From: Insolitispirillum peregrinum
GTDB taxonomy: Bacteria; Pseudomonadota; Alphaproteobacteria; Rhodospirillales; Rhodospirillaceae
Direction: 5' to 3' (one strand)
Assembly (NCBI RefSeq): GCF_042665255.1
Contig: NZ_JBHTCD010000003.1
DNA: 64,000 nt
Of this stretch, positions 18,326-27,010 are shown in pieces (positions within the stretch are counted from its first letter, which is position 1; each line of letters starts with the position of its first letter). The notes below the pieces were generated by a model that saw nothing but the letters and a program-made list of their open reading frames with translations, was not told the DNA's origin and did no database searches. The position numbers and the translations under genes were made by a program.

Positions 18326-18736
18326 ATGTCTCAGAGTACCGCGGATACGGCTTTTTTTGACCATGCCTTTTCATCGGTCCTGTCGGTGATTGAACGGACC
18401 CGCGACAGCATTGTTGCCGGGCAGGGCACTGATCTCGACTCGAAGCAAAAGATGCGCCTCAGCCGGGAAATCTCGCGCCTGACCAGCCTGTCGGCCACCG
18501 CCATGTCCTTGCTGCTGATGTACAAGGCGCTGGTCGATGGTCAAGGGGACCAGATCGACAATATTCCGGCCCGCCTTGAGGAACTGTATCAGGGCTTGCA
18601 GGTTCAGCCAGCCGATGATGGTCTGGGGGATGTGGTGTTGCCGCCGGAAACCGTTGCCCTGCTGGCAGATGCCGGGCAGGCCTTTGGTTTGATGGAACGG
18701 GTCTACGGGATGATCGCCGCGCAAATTGCCAATTGA
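18326..18736 (+). CDS. Small helical protein, possibly RcdA/DUF1465-like
   Basis: 136 residues from ATG 18326, with GGAGAG ~11 bp upstream; ATG 18308 would add six residues. The pattern FFDHAFSSVLSVIERTRDS, then LSREISRLTSLSATAMSLLL, then LPPETVALLADAGQAFGLMERV, recalls RcdA (DUF1465), an adaptor for ClpXP-dependent turnover of CtrA in alphaproteobacteria. The match is judged by eye over short helical blocks, so the call is tentative. No signal peptide or membrane segment. It is divergent from the ChaN gene and 239 bp upstream of hemA. Confidence 0.5.
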   Translation: MSQSTADTAFFDHAFSSVLSVIERTRDSIVAGQGTDLDSKQKMRLSREISRLTSLSATAMSLLLMYKALVDGQGDQIDNIPARLEELYQGLQVQPADDGLGDVVLPPETVALLADAGQAFGLMERVYGMIAAQIAN

Positions 18737-18975
18737 TAATGACGCCTTTTCTTTCGTGCTTTTTCATGGGGGGAAAGCCTCAGGAGAAGTCTGCCTATAT
18801 TGGGCGATGGGGTGCGGAGGTTCTTGTTTCTCTGCACCCTGACTATTAGGATAAGCCATCATGCCGGACATGATCCTGTTGAGAGCGTGTTGCGGTCGGC
18901 GTGCTGTGGGGAACGCCTGGGGCAAGGGGGCGACAACGTGGTGTGGTTGCCCCGCCTGTTGAAGGAATGTTAGCG

Positions 18976-20208
18976 ATGAATTACGAGGACTTCTTTGCCG
19001 CGCGCCTGGAAGACCTGCACAAAGGTGGCAATTACCGTGTGTTTGCCGATCTGGAACGGGTGGTTGGCAGCTTTCCGAAAGCGAAAAACTACACCGTAGA
19101 CGGGTCGGTTCAGGACGTCGCCATCTGGTGCAACAACGATTACCTCGGCATGGGCATGCACCCGCAGGTGCTTGAGGCGATGAAGGTCGCTCTGGACTCC
19201 TGTGGCGCGGGCGCTGGCGGCACTCGTAATATCTCGGGGACCAACCATTACCACGTCCTGCTGGAGCAGGAACTGGCCTCGTGGCACAACAAGGACGCGG
19301 CCCTGCTGTTCACTTCGGGGTATGTAGCCAACATGACCGCCCTGATGACCCTGGGCAGCAAGATCCCCGGGCTGGTGATGTTCTCCGATGAACTCAACCA
19401 CAACTCGATGATCGAAGGTGTCCGCCATTCGCGCGCCCCGAAGGAAATCTGGAAGCACAACGATTACAACGACCTGCACCGCCGCCTGTCGCAGTACGAC
19501 CGCGATACGCCCAAGCTGGTGGTGTTTGAAAGCGTCTATTCGATGGATGGCGACATCGCCCCGCTGGAAAAGATCATCGAGGTTGCCGAACATCACAACG
19601 CGATGACCTTCCTCGACGAAGTCCATGCCGTCGGCATGTACGGCGAATACGGATCAGGGGTGGCGGAACGCGATGGTGTGCGGGAACGGGTGACCATCCT
19701 GCAGGCGACGATGGGCAAGGCGATCGGGGTGATCGGTGGCTATATTGCCGCTTCGCATAACCTGATCGACTTCATTCGCAGCTATGGCGCGGGGTTCATC
19801 TTCACCACCTCGTTGCCGCCGACCATTGCCGCCGGGGCGCTGGAGAGCGTGCGCTATCTGCGCAAGCACAACGAGCTGCGCATCCGCCATCAGGAACGGG
19901 CGGCAACGCTGAAGGCCCGCTTGCAGGCGCTGAACATTCCGGTCCTGCCGTCGGTCAGCCATATCGTGCCGGTCCACGTCGGCAATGCCGCCCTGTGCAA
20001 GCAGGCATCTGACGACCTGCTGAACCGCCACGGTGTTTATGTGCAGCCGATCAACTACCCGACCGTTCCGGTTGGCACCGAACGTCTGCGCATCACCCCG
20101 ACCCCGCTGCACGAAGATGCGGACATGGATCACCTGTGCGCCGCGATGGGCGAAATCTGGGACCGCCTGAACCTGCCGCGCAGCATTACGGCGGCGGCGG
20201 CGGAATAA
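18976..20208 (+). CDS. hemA: 5-aminolevulinate synthase
   Basis: 410 residues from MNYEDFFAARLEDLHKGG; an in-frame ATG at 18967 is an alternative, and GAAGGA precedes both. The enzyme condenses glycine and succinyl-CoA to 5-aminolevulinate, the entry of the C4 haem/bacteriochlorophyll pathway found in alphaproteobacteria. Diagnostic segments: GSGGTRNI-type GAGAGGTRNISGTNHYH, DELNHNSMIEG, FLDEVHAVGMYG, and the PLP lysine in ATMGKAIGVIGG (near residue 247). It ends with an Ala-rich tail. The gene stands alone with its own terminator. The upstream 239 bp hold a short stem (AGGGTGC/GCACCCT near 18811-18840) of unknown role. Confidence 0.97.
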   Translation: MNYEDFFAARLEDLHKGGNYRVFADLERVVGSFPKAKNYTVDGSVQDVAIWCNNDYLGMGMHPQVLEAMKVALDSCGAGAGGTRNISGTNHYHVLLEQELASWHNKDAALLFTSGYVANMTALMTLGSKIPGLVMFSDELNHNSMIEGVRHSRAPKEIWKHNDYNDLHRRLSQYDRDTPKLVVFESVYSMDGDIAPLEKIIEVAEHHNAMTFLDEVHAVGMYGEYGSGVAERDGVRERVTILQATMGKAIGVIGGYIAASHNLIDFIRSYGAGFIFTTSLPPTIAAGALESVRYLRKHNELRIRHQERAATLKARLQALNIPVLPSVSHIVPVHVGNAALCKQASDDLLNRHGVYVQPINYPTVPVGTERLRITPTPLHEDADMDHLCAAMGEIWDRLNLPRSITAAAAE

Positions 20209-20233
20209 ACCCTGTCAGAGTCTTGACCGGGAC

Positions 20234-20267
20234 AAGCCCCGCCTGTTGCTTCAGGCGGGGCTTTTTT
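20234..20267 (+). terminator. Terminator after hemA
   Basis: Arms AAGCCCCGCCTG (20234-20245) and CAGGCGGGGCTT (20252-20263) followed by a T run. The right arm lies within the stop and final codons of the convergent hybrid kinase gene, so the two genes share this sequence. Confidence 0.9.
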
Positions 20268-23259
20268 CAGCCTGCTTCACCAGATTTTGAATCCGTGCGG
20301 TCAGCTCCGACAGGTTGACCGGCTTGGACAGGAACGTGGAGCAGCCTGCCATCTCTGCCCGCTGGCGGGTCTGCGGGGTGGCATCGGCGGTCAGGACGAT
20401 CACCGGGATGTGGCGCAGGTCGGGGCGCTGTTTCAGGCGGGTCAGCACGTCCAGCCCTGACATGTCCGGCAGGTTGATATCCAGAATGATCAGGGCCGGG
20501 CGCAGCCTTTCCGCCATCTCCAGACCTGCTGCGCCGGTCTGCGCCACGGCAAGCGACAGGCGTGCAAATTCACTGAACATCAGTTCCATCAAGGCGATGT
20601 TGGCCGGATTGTCTTCGATGTACAGGGTCAGCCCGTCGGCATCAATGGCATGCTGGCTGGTATCTGCACCGGGGAGCAGGCTGGGGGCGCTGGTTGTGTC
20701 GGGTTGGGAGGGCAACTGGAATTCCAGCCAGAACCGGCTGCCCTGACCGGCAATGCTGTTGAAGCCAATCTGGCCATGCATGATTTCCATCAAGGTCTTG
20801 CTGAGGGCCAGACCGACGCCTGTCCCTTCGATGTCGGACATTTCTGCACCCAGCCGGGAGAACGGCTGGAACAACTGCGCCTGCTTTTCGGCCGGAATGC
20901 CAAAGCCGCAGTCTTCGATCACCAGACGATAGTGGCTGTCATGGTATTCGCCGAACAGGCGGATGATCCCGTTGGGGCGGTTATACTTGGCGGCATTGGA
21001 CAACAGGTTCACCACCACCTGTTTGGCGCGGGTGGGGTCGGCCATGATGCAGGGCATGGTGGCCGGGTCCTGACAGTCAACGGTCACCGCAGCATTTTCG
21101 ATGTAGCGGGAGGCCAGCACCAGAGCTTCCTGCACCACGGTCCCCAGGGCGGTTGGTTCGACCGACAGCGACATTTTTCCTGCTTCGATCTTTGCCAGAT
21201 CAAGGACTTCGTTGATCAGGCTCAACAAATGCTCGCCGCCCTTCAGGATGTAGTTCAGTTGCTTGCGCTGCAGGTCGGTGACGGGGGCTTTGGGGCTGTT
21301 GAGCATCAACTGGGCAAAGCCGAGAATGGCGTTCAACGGGGTGCGCAGTTCGTGGCTCATGTTGGACAGGAAGGTGCTCTTGGCCTTGCTGGCTTCGACG
21401 GCGTGGTGATGGGCCTCTTCCAGCGCGCGCGTCCGGGCCAGTTCCTGCGTATGGTCCTGAAACACATTGAAAATGAACTGGGCACCGCTGTGCTCTTCGG
21501 TGATCACGCCCAGATTGCTGGCAGAGATGAACGAACTGCCGTCTTTCCGGCGCACCGGCAACAGACCCCGCCACGACTGTCCGCGCGCCAGCGCAGAACA
21601 AATCTCCCGATGCAGTGGCTCGGTATCGTCGGTCCATACCCAGCTGATCAGGTTCCGGTCGAGATCGTCATTGGTGAAGCCGGTCATCCGTTCCCGCGCC
21701 GGGTTGCCGTACAGATAGCGCCCGTTGCTATCGAGGATGCTGACACCTTCGTCGGTGGCCTCGATGATCCGGCGGAAGATTTCCAGTTGCCGTTGCGCTT
21801 CCATCATGCGGGTGATGTCGGTGTGGATCGAGATGTAGCGGATGCCGGTGGTATCATCGGAATGGGTTGGACAGATGGTGGTCTGCAACCAGTACAACTG
21901 GCCAGTCTTGCTCTTGTTGCACAGAACGCCCTGCCAGATTTTGCCGCGCAGCAGGGACTCCCACAAATCCTGATAGAACTGGGGAGAATGGCGGCCTGAC
22001 TTGAGCAGACGGTGGGATTGCCCCAACAGCTCGGCCCGGTCATAGCCACTGCTCTGGCAGAACTGGTCATTGCAATAGGCGATGGTGCCGCTGGCATCGG
22101 TCATGCTGATGATCGAATGGGCATCAACGGTGCGCAGCAGGTCCTGCAACTCGGCGGTCCGTTGCTGTACCAGCGTCTCGATGGCATTGCGTTCCGAGTG
22201 CAGACGGGACAGCAGGTCGGCAAACGAGCGTGACAGCGACGCCGTTTCCCGGAACTGGCTGCAGGGGGGAATGTCCTGGCCATCGCGGATCGCGCTTTCC
22301 AGCATTTCGATCGGACGGGCCAGATAGCGGGCCAGCAGGATGGCGGCAATGATTGCCAACAGGATGATACCACCCGAGACCATGAACAGGGCTTTTTGCA
22401 ACGGGCTGATCAGGGCGAAGATGTCGGCTTTTCTGGCTTCAACGACCACTGACCAGCGTAAGCCGGGTTGGTGCTGGGTGGGAGGAGCGTGGGCGATGGC
22501 CGACAGGATGCCGCCCGGGCTTTCCCAGAGCGTGCCATCCTGATCGGGCAGGCTGTGGGACAACAGGCTGCCCAGCCGCTCATGCGGCCCCTGAATGATT
22601 TGCCCGTCGTTGTCGACGATCAGAATGGTGTAGCGACCGTTGTTTTCAAAGGGCCGCAGCGCATCGTTGGCCCAGGCCCAGCCGAGATGAACGGAAAAGA
22701 CCCCGGCAAGAGTCTGCTCCGGGGTGCGCAGGGGAAAGGCAAAGTCGATCAGCGGCATGTTCTGGCCGGCAATGGGCGAGACGCTGCGTTGCTCGGCATC
22801 CTGTGCGGCCCCCATATAGGGAACCGACTGGGCGCCCTTGAACCAGGGCCGCTGCACCACCGAGGCACCTTCGAGGAATTTCGGGTTGGCATGGCGGATG
22901 ATGCCATCCGGCGAGGTGACCGATATCCACGGTTGTTCCTGAAAGGCGTTTCTGAACAGGGTCAGGGTGGTGGTGATCACGTCGGGGGACAGGTCACTGC
23001 GCTGAAGAAAGATGGCCGCCGCCGCCGCATCGCGAAAATGGGTCCTGAGCTGCCGTTCCACCCGGTCGCGGGCCTGCAAGGTGGTTGAACGCAGGTTTTC
23101 GACCGCCTCATCCTGCAGCGAGTGGCTGACGATCTGTGTTGCCGCCAGAAAAAAGGCAAAACAGCTCAGGATCGCCAGCAGCAAGGTTGCGAGCAGGACA
23201 GCCCGTCGGAGGGATAAGGGATTTGAGCCTGTGAAGCGTGGGGGGGCAGGGAAGCTCAT
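20251..23259 (-). CDS. Hybrid sensor histidine kinase/response regulator
   Basis: 1002 residues. Order: membrane segment (~20-45), periplasmic sensor of ~240 residues with Cache-like features (ISVTSPDGIIRHANPKFLEG, AGVFSVHLGWAWA), second membrane segment (~290-312), HAMP-like linker, two PAS domains (around ITMTD-type IISMTDASGTIAYCNDQFCQ and DEGVSILDSNGRYLYGNPAR), HisKA with the phospho-His near residue 636 in NMSHELRTPLN, HATPase with NLLSNAAKYN and GTGVGLALSKT, then a C-terminal receiver with phospho-Asp near residue 926 in LDINLPDMSG and Lys in FLSKPVN. The output partner is not adjacent. It probably phosphorylates its own receiver, then a phosphotransfer protein elsewhere. Confidence 0.94.
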   Translation of the reverse strand: MSFPAPPRFTGSNPLSLRRAVLLATLLLAILSCFAFFLAATQIVSHSLQDEAVENLRSTTLQARDRVERQLRTHFRDAAAAAIFLQRSDLSPDVITTTLTLFRNAFQEQPWISVTSPDGIIRHANPKFLEGASVVQRPWFKGAQSVPYMGAAQDAEQRSVSPIAGQNMPLIDFAFPLRTPEQTLAGVFSVHLGWAWANDALRPFENNGRYTILIVDNDGQIIQGPHERLGSLLSHSLPDQDGTLWESPGGILSAIAHAPPTQHQPGLRWSVVVEARKADIFALISPLQKALFMVSGGIILLAIIAAILLARYLARPIEMLESAIRDGQDIPPCSQFRETASLSRSFADLLSRLHSERNAIETLVQQRTAELQDLLRTVDAHSIISMTDASGTIAYCNDQFCQSSGYDRAELLGQSHRLLKSGRHSPQFYQDLWESLLRGKIWQGVLCNKSKTGQLYWLQTTICPTHSDDTTGIRYISIHTDITRMMEAQRQLEIFRRIIEATDEGVSILDSNGRYLYGNPARERMTGFTNDDLDRNLISWVWTDDTEPLHREICSALARGQSWRGLLPVRRKDGSSFISASNLGVITEEHSGAQFIFNVFQDHTQELARTRALEEAHHHAVEASKAKSTFLSNMSHELRTPLNAILGFAQLMLNSPKAPVTDLQRKQLNYILKGGEHLLSLINEVLDLAKIEAGKMSLSVEPTALGTVVQEALVLASRYIENAAVTVDCQDPATMPCIMADPTRAKQVVVNLLSNAAKYNRPNGIIRLFGEYHDSHYRLVIEDCGFGIPAEKQAQLFQPFSRLGAEMSDIEGTGVGLALSKTLMEIMHGQIGFNSIAGQGSRFWLEFQLPSQPDTTSAPSLLPGADTSQHAIDADGLTLYIEDNPANIALMELMFSEFARLSLAVAQTGAAGLEMAERLRPALIILDINLPDMSGLDVLTRLKQRPDLRHIPVIVLTADATPQTRQRAEMAGCSTFLSKPVNLSELTARIQNLVKQAEKSPA

Positions 23260-23387
23260 TTGCGCGGAGGCCGCTTTTGTTGAAGGGGGGAGAAGACCGA
23301 TGCCAATCCTCTGATAATCAGCGTGTATATGAAAAAGTCAAATACTGAAGGCTGAATGCCACCATATAAAAAGCGTCTGTTGGTGGA

Positions 23388-23423
23388 GAAAAAAAAGCCC
23401 TCCGGATTTATCTCCAGAGGGCT
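23388..23423 (-). terminator. Terminator of the electron-transfer operon
   Basis: Read on the minus strand: AGCCCTC / GAGGGCT stem (23417-23423 with 23396-23402) followed by a run of eight T. It lies 76 bp past the porin gene stop, the expected end of the five-gene cluster. Confidence 0.85.
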
Positions 23424-23498
23424 TGCAATGTCAGATGATGATGGCAGGGGGACTTTTTCGCAGGCAATACTCTGGCATTGCAGCCTGATACCGCCGGA

Positions 23499-25772
23499 TC
23501 ACCACTTGATTTTGGCTGTTGCCATCAGGACGCCGACGTCATAGCTGGGGTCGCCGGTTCCACTGATCAGAACGGTCTGGCTGGTGGTGTTGCTGGTCGA
23601 GGCGGCTTCCTGCACATTCAGATAATCCTTCGACATCAGGTGTTCCCACTGCCCGGTCAGGCCCAGGGTGATGCCGTCTTCGACCTCGTATTCCCCGCTC
23701 AGGCGTAGCGAGTTCTGGATGGTCAGGGTGTCGGGCAGATCGGTGCCGGTGTTGGTCGCCGTCGGAGAGGCGGTGTTGCGCTGGCGGCTGGTGATGCCAT
23801 AGGTGGTGCGGGCAAAGGACAGCGAGTCATCCAGACTGAGCTTCAGCTTCGGGTTCAACTGCCACTCGACGCCGGTGCCAACGGTGTGGATGTCGTCCGA
23901 GGTTTGCAGTTTCCAGTCGACACCGTTGTTGGCCGAGCTGGAGTTGATTTCCAGCGCACTGCCGACTTCCTGATAGCTGTAGAACAGGTGGGTGTTGATC
24001 CCGCTGACCGGGGTATAGCCGACGTCAATGCTGCTGACCAGAAAGTGGTCCTTGGTCACGCCATAGACCACATCAGGGTAATTGTTGTCGGTATAGCTGA
24101 CCGAGCCGGTCAGCGACAGTTCGGGCTGGATGGCCCAGGTGACGCTGCCCTTGACCTGGTCCTGCAGGCGGTCAGTGTAGTTGTAATGCGACAACTCCCG
24201 CTCGACGGTGGTGGTGCGGCCGACGTAGTTCCAGCCGAGATTGCCGTTGTAATCCTGCGCATCGCGGAACGCCCGACCAACGCTGAAATCTGCCGAGACA
24301 TCCTTGCCGAACGCCGAGCGTACTTTCAGTTCGCCCCGGTCTTCGGTGTTGCGGTTGGTAACCGAGTATTCGCGTTGCTTGTCGGTATGGGTAAAGGTCC
24401 CGGACAGGCGGGTGTCTTTGGTCAGGCGATAGCCGCTTTCCAGCTCGGCGGACTGGTTCAGGAAGGAATAGGGGGTTACGGTCTTGATCCCGCCCGATCC
24501 GTTCCAGGTGGCGGTGCCGGTATCACCGCGATAGGACGGCGACAGGGTATAGGATGGCGAGTTGTTGTCGCGGTGATCAACGGTGTAGGCAGCCTTGACC
24601 GTCCAGTCATTGGCCAGCCGGTCACTGTAGACCAGATTGGCGAAATGGTTCTGGATCAGGCCATCGTAATGGGTGCCGTCAACGCGCGAGGTTCCGGCTT
24701 CGTAATAGCGGGCGGTATAGGATTCGTTCTGGATCTGGGCACTGACACGGGTGTTCAGGTTCAGGCGGCCATAGGTGCCAACGTTCAGACCGGCTTCGCC
24801 CTTCAGCATGTGTTCAGTGTTGCTGGGCGGTAATGAGTATTGCGAGCCGGTGTAGTTGGCCCGGGTGGTGCCGATGAATGGGCTGGAACCGACCCATTGC
24901 TGCTGGGTGTTGGTGAAGCTGGAAAAGACGTAGCTCAGTTGTGCCTGAAACAGCTTGCGGGTATAGGCGGCGGTCGCGGTGATGCGGTCGGTGTCGTACT
25001 GCACCGGTTCGAGGAAGGCGGCAAAGTAGTTGTTGTTGATGAACATGAACGAGTTGCTTTTGGTACCCTGCTTGTGTTCATGGTCAATCTTGGTGGTGAA
25101 GTTCCAGTTGGCGATGCCCTTGTATGAAAACGAGCCGTCAACCCGGTCGCGGCGGGTGCCGACCTGTTCGACGGCCAGATATTGCGAGGCCCGCGCAATC
25201 CCGGCGGCATTGGTCGAGGTGGTGTTGATCGACTTGGCGGCAAGGCCGTTCTGCAACGAGCCATCGCTGCGGAACAGGGTGTGGTAGTTGTCGGTTTCGA
25301 TATAGGGCGTGCCCTGATAGTTCAGCCTGGCGGTCCATGTGCCTTGCTGACCCATCTTCAGGCGGGCTTCGCCGTCTTCCAGCAGCTCGTGCGAGCCGAG
25401 GTCGATGTTGCGGGCGTCAAAGGTGACAAAGAAGGTGCCATCATCCTTTTTGACCGTCCGGTCTTCCAGATGGACCCAGCCTTTGGACACCATCCCGGCC
25501 TTGTCCGAGCCGGAGAAGCGGCCGTACATCCCGGAACTGCCCTGCTGATAGCCAACGGCCATCCCGGCTTCGTTGACGGTGACCGGCTTGTCGGACTCCG
25601 GCTTTTCCTTGCTGCTGTCGGCGGCGCTGCCCTCGGCAGCCGGTTCATCCAGTCCGAAATCATCGGCAGACGCCGGAGCGGCGGCAAGGGGTGTCAGGCA
25701 GGTTGACGCCAGCAACACCCAGTGTTTACTCCAGCGAGCCAATCCCCGGCGGAGTGCGATAGAGGCGATCAT
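23499..25772 (-). CDS. MtrB/PioB family outer-membrane beta-barrel protein
   Basis: 757 residues with a signal peptide ending at APASA, then a short acidic stretch (DDFGLDEPAAEG). The rest is beta-barrel-like: alternating Tyr/Thr/Ser-rich strands, turns, and a C-terminal aromatic (AKIKW). MtrB/PioB porins form a sheath for a decahaem cytochrome so electrons can cross the outer membrane, in Fe(III) reduction (Shewanella) or Fe(II) oxidation (Rhodopseudomonas). The decahaem partner is encoded just upstream. No CXXC was seen in the N-terminal part, unlike Shewanella MtrB. Family assignment rests on length, barrel features and context; subtype (MtrB, PioB, MtoB, DmsF) is undecided. Confidence 0.85.
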   Translation of the reverse strand: MIASIALRRGLARWSKHWVLLASTCLTPLAAAPASADDFGLDEPAAEGSAADSSKEKPESDKPVTVNEAGMAVGYQQGSSGMYGRFSGSDKAGMVSKGWVHLEDRTVKKDDGTFFVTFDARNIDLGSHELLEDGEARLKMGQQGTWTARLNYQGTPYIETDNYHTLFRSDGSLQNGLAAKSINTTSTNAAGIARASQYLAVEQVGTRRDRVDGSFSYKGIANWNFTTKIDHEHKQGTKSNSFMFINNNYFAAFLEPVQYDTDRITATAAYTRKLFQAQLSYVFSSFTNTQQQWVGSSPFIGTTRANYTGSQYSLPPSNTEHMLKGEAGLNVGTYGRLNLNTRVSAQIQNESYTARYYEAGTSRVDGTHYDGLIQNHFANLVYSDRLANDWTVKAAYTVDHRDNNSPSYTLSPSYRGDTGTATWNGSGGIKTVTPYSFLNQSAELESGYRLTKDTRLSGTFTHTDKQREYSVTNRNTEDRGELKVRSAFGKDVSADFSVGRAFRDAQDYNGNLGWNYVGRTTTVERELSHYNYTDRLQDQVKGSVTWAIQPELSLTGSVSYTDNNYPDVVYGVTKDHFLVSSIDVGYTPVSGINTHLFYSYQEVGSALEINSSSANNGVDWKLQTSDDIHTVGTGVEWQLNPKLKLSLDDSLSFARTTYGITSRQRNTASPTATNTGTDLPDTLTIQNSLRLSGEYEVEDGITLGLTGQWEHLMSKDYLNVQEAASTSNTTSQTVLISGTGDPSYDVGVLMATAKIKW

Positions 25773-25842
25773 GGAGGTATCTCCGTCTTGGCCCGATCCC
25801 GTTCATCAGGGATCAGGCCGAGGTGGAACCGGGAAAGACGTT

Positions 25843-25950
25843 AGAGCATTTTCCGTTCTCCCTGGATCACTTCAAATGCTCTAATATCTTGTATTTCCAG
25901 CAAACACGTCGTCGCAGATGGAGCCATCTGCTCGGGATTTGCTCTAATGC
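25843..25950. repeat. Hairpin repeats in the porin-decahaem gene gap
   Basis: Two adjacent inverted repeats. The first is AGAGCATTT paired with AAATGCTCT (about 25851-25883). The second is a GCAGATGG/CCATCTGC hairpin preceded by CGTCGTCGC and followed by TGCTCGGGATTTG. The latter two blocks recur in the 59-bp tandem repeat at 42834-42981. They lie inside the operon between the decahaem and porin genes and could set their ratio. Confidence 0.65.
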
Positions 25951-27002
25951 GTCAACATCCCGCCCGATGGCGCACTGGAGCCGTGCACCTTGGAGTGACA
26001 GTTGCTGCACCCGCTGGACAACAGCATGTTGTAGCTGCCGACACCGCTGCCGCCGGGCAACTGGTTGCCCCCGGACAACAGGGCATCATGGCTGTTGCGG
26101 CTGGTCTGGTGGCAGGTCATGCACAGGAACGGATCGCGCATGGTCAACAGGTGTTTCTGGGTCGAGCCATGCGGCGTGTGGCAGGTCATGCAGTCGTCGC
26201 GCACCGGCTCGTGTTCCCAGATGAACGGGCCGCGCTGTTCGGCATGACAGGTGTAGCAGGTTTCGTTGGTGGTCATTTCGGTCAGCAGCGACGGTCCGCC
26301 CGAGCCGTGGACGGCGTGGCAGTCGGAACAACTGACCTTGCCTTCCTTGATCGGGTGATGGCTGAACGCCTGCGCTTCGCCGCGCTGCTGGGCATGGCAA
26401 CTGAAACAGACCTCCGGCTGGGTCATCTTGTCCATCACCGGGTCCTGCGTGGTGTGCAGGGTGTGGCAATCGGTACAGGCGACATCGGCCTGCTGGTGCT
26501 TGGAACCGGGCCAGTTGATGTGTTCTTCGCCCAGATGGCATGACCGGCAGACCTCGTTGCGCTTGTCAACCGGCGAGGCCAGCGGTTCCTTGAACGACAC
26601 ATCGACCGGCGGGCGCTTTTCGCCCTTTGGCGGACGGGCGTTGTTGTGCTCGTCGCTGGGGCCGTGGCAGCTTTCGCAGGCATGGTTGGCCATCGGCGAG
26701 GTCGGGTCGTCCTTCACCCCGTGGGCAGTCTTCATGATGGTGCGATCGGTGACGGTATCGTGACACTTGATACAGGTCTGCTCGCCCCTGGCGGCCCAGG
26801 TGATGGCATCATCCGCCGGTTTGGCAGGCTTGTCGGCATCCAGCGGAGACGCCGGAGCCACCTCGCGCACCCAGCGCGACGACTGCCCGGTGGGGAACGG
26901 CTCGGCGGCGATGGCGTGGCCGAACCACGCTCCAACGGCAAAGGTCAGGGTGTAGGCCAGCAGCAACAGGGCGGTGGCCTTTAAAACGCGGCGCGTTGTC
27001 AT
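25944..27002 (-). CDS. Decahaem c-type cytochrome, DmsE/MtrA/PioA type
   Basis: 352 residues with an N-terminal signal (KATALLLLAYTLTFAVGA). Ten CXXCH haem sites are visible: CIKCH, CESCH, CRSCH, CTDCH, CFSCH, CSDCH, CYTCH, CMTCH, CMTCH and CSNCH. Ten haems and this length match the MtrA/DmsE/PioA group, which sits inside the MtrB-type porin and carries electrons across the outer membrane. It is 8 bp downstream of the diheme cytochrome gene and upstream of the porin gene, the order expected for a porin-cytochrome conduit. No outer-surface MtrC-like partner was seen. Confidence 0.95.
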   Translation of the reverse strand: MTTRRVLKATALLLLAYTLTFAVGAWFGHAIAAEPFPTGQSSRWVREVAPASPLDADKPAKPADDAITWAARGEQTCIKCHDTVTDRTIMKTAHGVKDDPTSPMANHACESCHGPSDEHNNARPPKGEKRPPVDVSFKEPLASPVDKRNEVCRSCHLGEEHINWPGSKHQQADVACTDCHTLHTTQDPVMDKMTQPEVCFSCHAQQRGEAQAFSHHPIKEGKVSCSDCHAVHGSGGPSLLTEMTTNETCYTCHAEQRGPFIWEHEPVRDDCMTCHTPHGSTQKHLLTMRDPFLCMTCHQTSRNSHDALLSGGNQLPGGSGVGSYNMLLSSGCSNCHSKVHGSSAPSGGMLTH

Positions 27003-27010
27003 GGCGGGTC

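Noticed and set aside
20251..20267. Terminator for the hybrid kinase on the minus strand
   Set aside because: The shared hairpin has its T run only on the plus strand side, so it is a hemA terminator.
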